Shown here: positions 51,663 to 59,433 of the stretch, in pieces
How positions within the stretch are numbered: position 1 is the first letter of the stretch
Layout: every line of letters starts with the position of its first letter
Assembly: GCF_012927045.1 (NCBI RefSeq)
Contig: NZ_JABBFW010000009.1
Coordinates: 1-64,000, forward strand
DNA: 64,000 nt
Origin: Azohydromonas caseinilytica
GTDB taxonomy: Bacteria; Pseudomonadota; Gammaproteobacteria; Burkholderiales; Burkholderiaceae_C
Direction of reading: 5' to 3'
The notes under the pieces: generated by a model
Database searches by the model: none
The model's input: the letters and a program-made list of their open reading frames with translations, nothing else
Told to the model about the DNA's origin: nothing
Made by a program: the position numbers and the translations under genes

Positions 51663-51865
51663 CCGAAGTTTGTTCTTTTGCGGCGCGAACTTGGCCCGCG
51701 CTCAAGGCTGGGGACCGGCCGGCTGTTTGTTCCGGCGCGAACAGATAACAAACATCGGGCGGGGCGCCGGGGCTGTGGACAAGGCCGAGTTGTTGTCGAA
51801 GCTGACCACAGCCTTGTGCACAGGCGCGCCAGAGGGGGTCGAAGGCCGGTCCTACACTGCCGCGC

Positions 51866-52576
51866 ATGACCGTGACCGCCCTGATCCTGGCCGCCGGCCG
51901 CGGCGAGCGCATGCGCCCGCTGAGCGACCGGACCCCCAAGCCGCTGCTGTCCGTACAGGGACGGCGTCTCATCGAATGGCACCTGCAAGCGCTGGCGCGC
52001 GCCGGGGTGCGCCGCGTGGTGATCAACACCGCCTGGCTGGAAGAGCAGTTCGAGCCCGCGCTGGGCGACGGGTCACGCTACGGGCTGGAAATCCTCTATT
52101 CGCACGAGGGCCGCGACCATGGCGGCGCGCTGGAAACCGCCGGCGGCATGAAGAAGGCGCTGCCGCTGCTGAGTGACACGTTCTGGGTGGTGTCGGGCGA
52201 CGTGTTCGTGCCGGAATTCGCCTTTGCCCACAAGGATTTATTGGATTTCCAGGCCACCGGGACGCTGGCCCGGCTGTGGCTGACCGACAACCCGCCGCAC
52301 CACCCGCGGGGCGATTTCGGCATCCGCGACGGGCTGGCCGTGCGCGAGGCCGAGGAGCGTTTCACCTGGACCAGCCTGGGCCTGTTCCGCCGCGCCTTCG
52401 TCGAGGAGCTGATGGCGGATCTGCCGCACGGTGCCAAGGCGCCGCTGCGGCCCTATCTGGATGCCGCCATCGGGCGCGGTGCGCTGGGCGCCCAGCGCTG
52501 GTGCGGCGGCTGGACCGACGTGGGCACGCCCGAGCGGCTGGCGGCCCTGGATGCACAAGGCAGGCAAACCGCATGA
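51866..52576 (+). CDS. murU: N-acetylmuramate alpha-1-phosphate uridylyltransferase-like nucleotidyltransferase
   Basis: 236 residues. Probably makes UDP-N-acetylmuramic acid in the cell-wall recycling pathway. Nucleotidyltransferase start LILAAGRGERMRPLSDRTPKPLL, then VINTAWLEEQFE, a metal-binding GDVF and FTWTSLGLFRRAF near residue 165, and WCGGWTDVGTPERL at the end. Usually amgK sits next to it but not here. The stop overlaps the next start (ATGA). Confidence 0.85.
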   Translation: MTVTALILAAGRGERMRPLSDRTPKPLLSVQGRRLIEWHLQALARAGVRRVVINTAWLEEQFEPALGDGSRYGLEILYSHEGRDHGGALETAGGMKKALPLLSDTFWVVSGDVFVPEFAFAHKDLLDFQATGTLARLWLTDNPPHHPRGDFGIRDGLAVREAEERFTWTSLGLFRRAFVEELMADLPHGAKAPLRPYLDAAIGRGALGAQRWCGGWTDVGTPERLAALDAQGRQTA

Positions 52577-53805
52577 ACACCTCTATCGACGCTTCGCAAG
52601 CTTCTTCCGTCGCCGCCGCGCCGGCGGCGTCGCGCATCGCCGTGGTCGGTGCTGGCCCGGTGGGCTTGGCCCTGGGGCTGCTGGCCGCGCGCCACCTGCC
52701 GCAGGCGCAAATCTCTCTGTTCGATGCGCGCGCCCTGGACAAGGACATCGCCGCCGACCCGCGCGTGCTGGCACTGTCGCTGGGCAGCGTGCAGCTGCTG
52801 CAGCAGCTGCGCGCCTGGGACGGCGGGCGCGCGCAGCCGATCCAGGAGGTGCTGGTGTCGCAGCAGCCGCCGGGCACGCTGCCGCTGGGCGGCGAGCCGC
52901 AGGTGCGCATCCGCGCGGCTGAGGAAGCGGTGCCGATGCTCGGCGCCGTGCAGTCCTACGGTGCGGTGGTGGCGCCGTTGCAGCGCGCCTGGCTGGAGCA
53001 GGCGGCCCAGCAGCCGCAGCGCTTGTTCACCCGCTTCGGCACGCCGGTGGCCTCGCTGAAGCCGCTGCCGCAGGGCGTGGAGGTCGATGCCGGCATCGCC
53101 GAGAGCTTTGACTTGGCCGTGGTGGCCGAGGGCGGCGTGTTTGCCGAGCAGGCGCGCAAGTCCATCGCGCGCGACTACGCGCAGACGGCCTGGATCGGTA
53201 CCGTGACGCTGGAAGGCGGCAGCCCCGGGCTGGCCATCGAGCGCTTCACGCGCCAGGGCCCGGCCGCGCTGCTGCCGCTGCCGCCCGGGCCCGACGGCCT
53301 GCAGCGCGCCGCGCTGGTGTGGTGCGTGGACAGCCGCGACGACCCGGTGAAGGACCTCAATGACGCGCAGCGCCTGGCGGTGCTGTCGTCCATCTTCCCG
53401 CCCGAGGCCGGCCGGCTGGTGGCGGTGACGCCGATGAAGCACTTCGCGCTCGGCCTCAATGCCGAGCGCACCCTGGCGCGCGAGCGCACCGTGCGCATCG
53501 GCAACGCGGCGCAGACGCTGCACCCGGTGGCGGGCCAGGGGCTGAATCTGGGTTTGCGCGACGCCTTCACGCTGGTGCAGGCCCTGCGCCGCGGCAATTC
53601 GGTGGGTGCCGCGCTGCGCCGCGTGGAATTCCAGCGCGCCCCGGACCGCTGGAGCGTGATCGCCGCCACCGATTTCCTGGCCCGCAGTTTCACCTGGCAA
53701 TTGCCGGGATTGCCGACGGCGCGGGCGCTGGGTTTGGCCTTATTGCAGGCGGTGCCGCCGCTGAGGTCGGCACTGGCGCGGCAGATGATGTTTGGGCGGC
53801 GGTGA
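52573..53805 (+). CDS. UbiH/Coq6-family FAD-dependent hydroxylase
   Basis: 410 residues from ATG at 52573. Flavin monooxygenase that probably acts in ubiquinone ring hydroxylation. FAD site RIAVVGAGPVGLALGLLA near residue 22, DPRVLALSLGSVQLL, and the C-terminal GNAAQTLHPVAGQGLNLGLRD near residue 315, typical of UbiH/UbiI/UbiF. The central DG motif region reads LAVVAEGG (the usual GADG replaced by AEGG). The position hydroxylated cannot be told. Coupled to murU. Confidence 0.88.
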   Translation: MNTSIDASQASSVAAAPAASRIAVVGAGPVGLALGLLAARHLPQAQISLFDARALDKDIAADPRVLALSLGSVQLLQQLRAWDGGRAQPIQEVLVSQQPPGTLPLGGEPQVRIRAAEEAVPMLGAVQSYGAVVAPLQRAWLEQAAQQPQRLFTRFGTPVASLKPLPQGVEVDAGIAESFDLAVVAEGGVFAEQARKSIARDYAQTAWIGTVTLEGGSPGLAIERFTRQGPAALLPLPPGPDGLQRAALVWCVDSRDDPVKDLNDAQRLAVLSSIFPPEAGRLVAVTPMKHFALGLNAERTLARERTVRIGNAAQTLHPVAGQGLNLGLRDAFTLVQALRRGNSVGAALRRVEFQRAPDRWSVIAATDFLARSFTWQLPGLPTARALGLALLQAVPPLRSALARQMMFGRR

Positions 53806-53824
53806 AGGTCAACAGGAGCGGGGA

Positions 53825-53926
53825 ATGTGGATAGAGCGGTTTTTCCTGCTGGAAATGAATGCCGTGCAGGCCACTGCCGCAGACCAATACACCACGCTCA
53901 CCACGCCGTCATTCCTGCAGCACTAG
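53825..53926 (+). CDS. Very short hypothetical ORF
   Basis: 33 residues (MWIERFFLLEMNAVQA...), with GGAGCGGGGA just before the ATG. No relatives are recognisable. It may be a chance open frame or a remnant next to the decayed toxin-antitoxin pair. Confidence 0.2.
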   Translation: MWIERFFLLEMNAVQATAADQYTTLTTPSFLQH

Positions 53927-53978
53927 AAAATCAGGCGTTTCTCAACCGGGCCGGGAGCGGATCGAAGGAGCCGATGCC

Positions 53979-54178
53979 ATGACTGCCACTGAAAAAGCGT
54001 TGCTCGAAAAGATCCGGCAATTGCCCCGGAGCGCGTGGCCGAAGTCGAGGATTTCGTGGATTTCCTGCGCGAGCGCGAGGAAGCGCAACGCCTGACCCAC
54101 GCCGCTGCCAAGGCCAGCGAAGCGAGCTTTGCACAGGTTTGGGACAACGACGAGGACGCCGCCTACGACCGGATGTGA
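53979..54178 (+). pseudogene. DUF2281-like antitoxin gene, frameshifted
   Basis: GAAGGAG lies eight bases before the ATG. The frame MTATEKALLEKIRQLP runs to a CCCC tract (54024-54027) and then must shift by one base to continue as PERVAEVEDFVDFLRERE, then THAAAKASEASFAQVWD and EDAAYDRM, stopping at 54178. One missing C explains it. The N-terminal helix and VEDFVDFL are typical of DUF2281 antitoxins. It is followed by a toxin fragment. Confidence 0.75.
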
Positions 54179-54181
54179 GCG

Positions 54182-54340
54182 ATGGCCGGCGCATCCAAAT
54201 TCAGCCTGGGTTTTGCCGATGTTGTGCTGGTGCCGTTTCCGTTCACGGCTCAGTCCGGCACCAAGAAGCGCCCGGCCGTCGTGTCAGCTCTGAATTTTTA
54301 TTGTGTGCGGACAATAATGTCTTGTGAAAATGACAAATAA
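54182..54340 (+). pseudogene. MazF/PemK-like toxin, truncated
   Basis: MAGASKFSLGFADVVLVPFP, FTAQSGTKKRPAVV is the N-terminal strand and loop of PemK/MazF ribonucleases. After residue 36 the sequence changes to AT-rich unrelated DNA and stops at 54340 after 52 residues, less than half the family length. It starts three bases after the antitoxin stop. The module is dead. Confidence 0.78.
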
Positions 54341-54375
54341 TAACGTTGTATTGAATTTGGCATTTTCTGTGAATT

Positions 54376-55188
54376 TCACAACCGCCGATGCCCCAGCGCC
54401 GGCAATTGCACCCGCACCTGCGCCATGCGCGCCGGGTTGAATTCGGCGATGGCAATTCCTTCCCCCTCCTCCACCACCGAGAGAATTTCGCCCCAGGGGT
54501 CGATCACCATGCTGTGGCCCCAGGTGCGGCGGCCGTTCTCGTGCTGGCCGCCCTGCGCGGCGGCGAGCACGTAGCACTGGTTCTCCACCGCGCGCGTGCG
54601 CAGCAGCAGCTCCCAGTGCGCCCGGCCCGTGGTGTAGGTGAAGGCGGCCGGGACGCTGATCACGTCGCACGGGCCCTGGCCGTCCTCGAAGCTCATGGCC
54701 CGGTACAGCTCCGGGAAGCGCAGGTCGTAGCAGACCGACAGGCCCACCCGCAGCGGCCCGGCCTGCACCGCCACCGGCGCCTCGCCCGGCTCCAGCGCCA
54801 CCGCCTCGTCGTAATGCTCCTTGCCGTTGTCGAAGGCGAAGAGGTGCAGCTTGTCGTAGCGCGCGGCACGCTGGCCGTCCGGGCCGTACACGCAGCAGGC
54901 GTTGCGCACGCGGTGGCCGTCGGCGGAGCGGATGGGCAGCGTGCCGCCGATCAGCCACAGCCCGTGGCGCTTGGCCGCGTCGGCCAGGAAGTCCTGGATC
55001 GGCCCGTGGCCGTCTGCTTCAGCGATGCGCAGTTTGTCGCGGTCGTCCTGCCCCATCAGGCAGAAGTACTCCGGCAGCGAGGCCAGCGTGGCACCCTGCG
55101 CCGCGGCCTCGGCGATCAGCCGCGCGGCGGCCTCCAGGTTCCGGCCCACGTCGGGCGTGGACACCATCTGCAGGGCGGCAAGTTTCAT
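54376..55188 (-). CDS. Nitrilase-superfamily amidohydrolase
   Basis: 270 residues from ATG at 55188. Catalytic triad: Glu in SLPEYF (about residue 41), Lys in RYDKLHLF (about 110), Cys in [10 protein letters not shown] (about 152). The sequence resembles Nit1/Nit2 deaminated glutathione or omega-amidases, which repair or hydrolyse side products. Cytoplasmic. It lies 46 bases downstream of yhdP on the same strand, a common pairing in betaproteobacteria. Confidence 0.92.
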   Translation of the reverse strand: MKLAALQMVSTPDVGRNLEAAARLIAEAAAQGATLASLPEYFCLMGQDDRDKLRIAEADGHGPIQDFLADAAKRHGLWLIGGTLPIRSADGHRVRNACCVYGPDGQRAARYDKLHLFAFDNGKEHYDEAVALEPGEAPVAVQAGPLRVGLSVCYDLRFPELYRAMSFEDGQGPCDVISVPAAFTYTTGRAHWELLLRTRAVENQCYVLAAAQGGQHENGRRTWGHSMVIDPWGEILSVVEEGEGIAIAEFNPARMAQVRVQLPALGHRRL

Positions 55189-55234
55189 GAGGTGGTTCTC
55201 CCTTGGGACGATCAATGCGGTCGATGGACCGGGC

Positions 55235-58200
55235 TCAGTTGCGCAGCGGCGGGCTCGACGCCGCGGCGGCGGCCTCCGCGGCCTCCGGCGGTGGCGGGCG
55301 ATCCAGGTTGGGCAGCGGCTTGTTGGGCGAGCGCTCCAGCTTCGCGACCTGCGGGTCGCTCCACGGGCCGGTGACCTGGAATTCGCGCGTGCCGGCCTGC
55401 ATCAGCGGCTTGCGCAGGAACAGCTGGGCCAGGAAGGTGCCCAGCCCTATCGCCGGGTTGATGGCGGCATAGGCCAGCGAGGCGGTGCCGGCATTGATCT
55501 CGGGCACCACCACCACGTGCAGGTCCTGCTTCTCGTGCGCGATGTCCACGTTGCCTTCCATCAGCACCGCCGCCTGCAGGCCGCGCATGAGCAGGTTGTT
55601 GGTCTCGGCCACGCCGTCGTCCATGCGCACGTCGCCGGTGATGCTGTCGAAGGCGAAGCCCTGCAGGAACACGTCGCGGAAGTCCAGCGTCAGCCGCCGC
55701 GGCAGCGACTGCAGGCTCAGCACCGACAGCAGCCGCCCCGCGCCCGCGTCGGCCTTGAGGAAGCGGCCGCGCTCCAGCTCCACGCGCAGCTGGCCGTCCA
55801 TGCGCGCGGGGTCCGGCGCCAGCGGCGAGCCGGGCCAGGACACCTCGCCCTGCAGCCGGCCCTTGCCGCCCTGCAGCACGCCGCCGAAGCCCAGGCGCTG
55901 CAGCAGCGCGCCGCTGTCCTGCAGCTCCAGGCGGAAGTCCATCACCATGCGCCGCCGCCCGTCGGGCCCCGGCGTCCAGCGCCCCAGCGCCTTGAGCTCG
56001 GCCTCGCCCGTGGTGAGCGACAGGCGGTCGAGCTGCCATTCGGCCTGGCGGCCCGAGGTGCGCCGATTGACGGCCTGGATCTCCACGCGGCCCAGGTCGC
56101 GCCCGCCGAGCTCGAAGTCGCCCACCACGATGTCCAGCGCTGGCACGCTCGCCGGGGCCTGCGCCAGCAACGACTCCACGCCCTGCGCCGCGCTGGGCGG
56201 CAGCGCCAGCCGCGCCAGCCGCGCGCGCACATGGCCGGCCTGCGCCGCGCTGCCGGGCTGGAACTCGACATGGCCGTCGAGCTGGTCGGCATGCAGGTTG
56301 GCGCGCCACGCCGGGTCGCCGCCCACGCGCGTGATGCCGGCCACCACGTGGTCCAGCCGCCGCCCGTTCACCATCAGCTGATCCACCTGCAGCGCCGCGC
56401 TCAGCGGCGGCAGGGCGTCCTCGCCGCCGGCGCCGCCACCCGCGGCAGCACCGCCGCTGCCGTTGGCCCCGGCGCCGGTGGCCGCCAACTGGTCCCAGGT
56501 CTTCTCCCAGGCGTCCAGATCCAGCGCCGGCAGGGCCACGGCGATGCTGAAACCCTGCACCGGCTGCGGCGCGGGCTGGTGCACGCCCAGCCCGCCGCGC
56601 AGCAGCAGCGGGCTGCCGTCGGTGTCCTTGCGCTGCAGGTCGCGCACCAGCTGCGCCTGGAACAGGCCCGCAGCCTCCACCTGCCAGTGCTCGTGCAGGG
56701 CCGCACCCTCGGCCACCACGCGCGTACCCACTTGCAGCGGCAGCGCCGTCTCGGCCGCCTTGCCCAGCGGCGCGGGCAGCCCGGAGGCCATGCCCGCCAG
56801 GTTGGTCGTGACCTGGAATTCCGGATGCCCCTGGCGCACGTTCACCTGCAGCCGGTAGGCGGACTGGCCGTCGAAGGCGCCGGCCAGGCGCGAGAGGAAG
56901 CCCAGCTCCGGCGCGCGGCGCAGCCCTTCCGCGCTGGCGGTGCCGCTGCCGTTGAAGCGCAGCGCGCCGTCGGGCTGGGTGCCGCCCTCGAATACCGCGT
57001 CGCCGCCCAGCACGCGCGCGCCGCCGGTGAGGCTCAGGCGCTGGCGCGTGAAATCGACCCGCGCCTTCGTGGCGGCCAGCAGCGGCACGTCGGGGTTGAG
57101 GCGCACGTCGTTGCCCGCCAGCAGCACGTTGCCCTGCACGTTGCTCTTGTCGATGTCCAGTAGCGGCAGCTGCAGCGCCAGGCGCAGCTCGGCGTTGCCG
57201 GTGGCGCTGGCCTGCGCCAGCGCGCCGCCGATCCACTCGCCCACGGGCGAGCCGTTCACGAAGCGCAGCATCTCGGCGGCCGGTCCGCGCCCCAGGCCCT
57301 CGATGCGCAGCTGGGCCTGCGCCAGGTCGGCAATGCCGCCGTTGACGCCCGCCAGCTCCACGCCCAGCGCGCGCGCGCGGGCGTCGCGCAGCTGCATGGA
57401 CATGCGCTCGAACACCAGCTCGCCGCCCACCTGCGTGAACACCGGCCAGGCCGGCTCGTCGGGCACGTAGGCCAGCGTCACGCCCTCGACCTGGCCGGCG
57501 ATGCGGAACTCGCCGCTGCCCGCGCGCCGGTACGGGAAGTCGTGCAGGTCGCCGCGCACGCGGAAAGCAGCTTGCGGGATGCGGCCCTCGCGCACGGCCT
57601 GCTCCACCCAGTGGCGCGTGTCCTTCGGGAGCGTCAGCGGCAGGTAGCGCGCCACGGCCTGGGCCCGGCCCTGCTGGAGCTTGCCGTCCAGGTCCAGGAA
57701 GCCGGGCAGCCGGCCCTGGGCGTCGGTGCGCCAAGTGGCGTTGAAGCTGGCCTGGGCGTCGGCATTGAGCAGCCGGGCGTCGCGCAGGTGGACTTCCACC
57801 TTCGGCGCCGACGGGGCCGCGGCCGTCTGCAGCCGCCAGGCAAGCTGGGCGCTGAAGCGCTCCACGGGGATGCGCGGCTGCTCGAACAGGCCCGGGAACT
57901 CCAGCGCGCCTTGCGCCAGCGCCAGCCGCGCGCTGCCGCCGGCCTCGCTGGCGTCGAACTCGGCGTCCAGCTTCTCGAAGCCCGGCCGCCCGATGTCGCC
58001 GGCCTTGTCCGCCGGTGCGCCAGCCAGGCTCAGGTCCTGGGTGCGGCCCTTGATGCGGTAGCGCTCGGGCTGTTCCAGCGGCCCTTCCCAGCGCGCCTCC
58101 AGCCCGGAGACGACCCCTTCGGGTGCCAGTGCCTGCAGCTGCGCTTCGAGCTTTTCGGGCAGCGGCACGCGGCTCATCAGCCGCGCCAGCAGCCCCAGGT

Positions 58201-59302
58201 CCAGGCGCTGGGCCTGGAGCTCGCCGCCGGGATGCGCGCCCTGGCGCAGGTGCAGCCGGGTGTCGCTGGCGGGCCATTGCAGGCCGTCGGCGGTGGTGAA
58301 GCCCAACTGCTGCGCGGTGACGGTGAGATCGTCCTCGTCGCGCTGCGCCACCAGCCGGCCCTGCAGCTGCGCCAGTGCCAGCGGCTCACGCTCGGGCAGG
58401 CGCAGGTCCAGGTCGCGCAGCGCCACGTCCAGCGTCGCCTCGCGCACCGTGCCGCGCTCCACGTCCAGCCAGGCGCGCAGCGCGCCCTGCCCACCCCGCA
58501 GCGCCGCGGGCAGCGACACCAGCCGCTGCAGCGGCACCAGGTCGATGCCGGGCAGCTCGGCGTAGAGCGTGCCGCGCCAGCGCTCGAAATCGGCCGCGCG
58601 TGCCAGCAGCGGCTGCGTGAAGCGGCCCTGCACCGTCCAGGGCTGGCCCCAGGCCGGCGGCGGGGTGGCGTCCAGCCGCAGCGCGTGGCGGCGCAACCCG
58701 TTGCGCAGCAGCAGCCGCACCTGCGTCAGCTCCACCGGCGCGCCGCCGCGCTGCTCGTCCACCCAGCGCACGCGCGCGTTGCGCACCATGAATTCCGGCT
58801 GGGCGAAGAACCAGTCGGCCAGCGCCGTGTCCTTGGGCCGGCCGTCCTCGGCCGTGGACAGCGGCAGCCCGGCCACGAACAGCTGGCCCTGGGCGTCGCG
58901 GCGCAGCTCCAGGCGCGCATCGTCGATCAGCAGCTGCTCCAGCCTCAATCGCAGCGTCAGCAGCGAGCGCGCCGACACCGCGGCCGACACGCGCGGCAGC
59001 CGCAGCGCCTCGCGTTGCTGCGCGTCCAGCAGCACCACGTCGCGCAATTCCAGAGCCGGCACCCAGCCACCGCCGCGCAGCTCGATGTCGCCGATGCGCA
59101 CGGGTACACCCAGCGAGCGGCTGGCGTGTGTCTCGATCTGGGGCAGCCACTCGCGGGCGTGGGGCAATATGGCCCAATGCAGGACGGCCATGGCGAGCAG
59201 CAATAAGCTCCAGGCCGCGATCAGCACTCCGGCTGCCAGCCGCACAGCCAATGGCCAGCGCAAGCGGCGGCGGGCAGCAGGATCGGAGGGGAGTGGAGGC
59301 AT
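55235..59302 (-). CDS. yhdP: YhdP/AsmA-family large envelope protein
   Basis: 1355 residues. One N-terminal membrane helix (AAGVLIAAWSLLLLAMAVLHW, about 24-45) and a very long beta-rich DUF3971 (YhdP) region. C-terminus LAYAAINPAIGLGTFLAQLF is the AsmA_2-type end. YhdP family members bridge the periplasm and take part in phospholipid transport to the outer membrane. Ends 46 bases before the nitrilase gene and is divergent from glnE. Confidence 0.9.
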   Translation of the reverse strand: MPPLPSDPAARRRLRWPLAVRLAAGVLIAAWSLLLLAMAVLHWAILPHAREWLPQIETHASRSLGVPVRIGDIELRGGGWVPALELRDVVLLDAQQREALRLPRVSAAVSARSLLTLRLRLEQLLIDDARLELRRDAQGQLFVAGLPLSTAEDGRPKDTALADWFFAQPEFMVRNARVRWVDEQRGGAPVELTQVRLLLRNGLRRHALRLDATPPPAWGQPWTVQGRFTQPLLARAADFERWRGTLYAELPGIDLVPLQRLVSLPAALRGGQGALRAWLDVERGTVREATLDVALRDLDLRLPEREPLALAQLQGRLVAQRDEDDLTVTAQQLGFTTADGLQWPASDTRLHLRQGAHPGGELQAQRLDLGLLARLMSRVPLPEKLEAQLQALAPEGVVSGLEARWEGPLEQPERYRIKGRTQDLSLAGAPADKAGDIGRPGFEKLDAEFDASEAGGSARLALAQGALEFPGLFEQPRIPVERFSAQLAWRLQTAAAPSAPKVEVHLRDARLLNADAQASFNATWRTDAQGRLPGFLDLDGKLQQGRAQAVARYLPLTLPKDTRHWVEQAVREGRIPQAAFRVRGDLHDFPYRRAGSGEFRIAGQVEGVTLAYVPDEPAWPVFTQVGGELVFERMSMQLRDARARALGVELAGVNGGIADLAQAQLRIEGLGRGPAAEMLRFVNGSPVGEWIGGALAQASATGNAELRLALQLPLLDIDKSNVQGNVLLAGNDVRLNPDVPLLAATKARVDFTRQRLSLTGGARVLGGDAVFEGGTQPDGALRFNGSGTASAEGLRRAPELGFLSRLAGAFDGQSAYRLQVNVRQGHPEFQVTTNLAGMASGLPAPLGKAAETALPLQVGTRVVAEGAALHEHWQVEAAGLFQAQLVRDLQRKDTDGSPLLLRGGLGVHQPAPQPVQGFSIAVALPALDLDAWEKTWDQLAATGAGANGSGGAAAGGGAGGEDALPPLSAALQVDQLMVNGRRLDHVVAGITRVGGDPAWRANLHADQLDGHVEFQPGSAAQAGHVRARLARLALPPSAAQGVESLLAQAPASVPALDIVVGDFELGGRDLGRVEIQAVNRRTSGRQAEWQLDRLSLTTGEAELKALGRWTPGPDGRRRMVMDFRLELQDSGALLQRLGFGGVLQGGKGRLQGEVSWPGSPLAPDPARMDGQLRVELERGRFLKADAGAGRLLSVLSLQSLPRRLTLDFRDVFLQGFAFDSITGDVRMDDGVAETNNLLMRGLQAAVLMEGNVDIAHEKQDLHVVVVPEINAGTASLAYAAINPAIGLGTFLAQLFLRKPLMQAGTREFQVTGPWSDPQVAKLERSPNKPLPNLDRPPPPEAAEAAAAASSPPLRN

Positions 59303-59433
59303 GTCGGAACGCCCGCCGGAAATGCGGCGCGACAGGTACTACGGGTGATCGGGAACCGGACGCCAGCGCGGACGAGTTTCCGGGGGCCGCTCCATGACCC
59401 GGTCAATCTAGCACATGGGGTTTTGCCGGCACG

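Larger units (their letters stand above)
51212..51865. other. 654 bp non-coding region, origin- or DnaA-titration-like
   Basis: No convincing gene. Contents from left to right: terminator (51253-51281); three ordered repeat modules (51308-51540); an AT-rich stretch (51579-51625) with the palindrome CTTCTC-CA-GAGAAG (51597-51610); a perfect DnaA box TGTGGATAA (51654-51662); a pair of copies of GTTTGTTC-nn-GGCGCGAAC (51669-51690, 51725-51741); DnaA-box variants TGTGGACAA (51774-51782) and TTGTGCACA (51814-51822). The layout of box array, AT-rich segment and perfect box resembles a replication origin or a DnaA-binding control site. Confidence 0.6.

Noticed and set aside
51212-51865. Calling this region the chromosomal oriC
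   Set aside because: Only one perfect DnaA box, no dnaA/dnaN/rpmH/gidA nearby, and no strand bias change that I can establish. Kept as a hypothesis only.
51396-52176. Short open frames in the non-coding repeat region
   Set aside because: Composition biased, none with a good ribosome site, and the sequence is explained by repeats and binding-site-like motifs.
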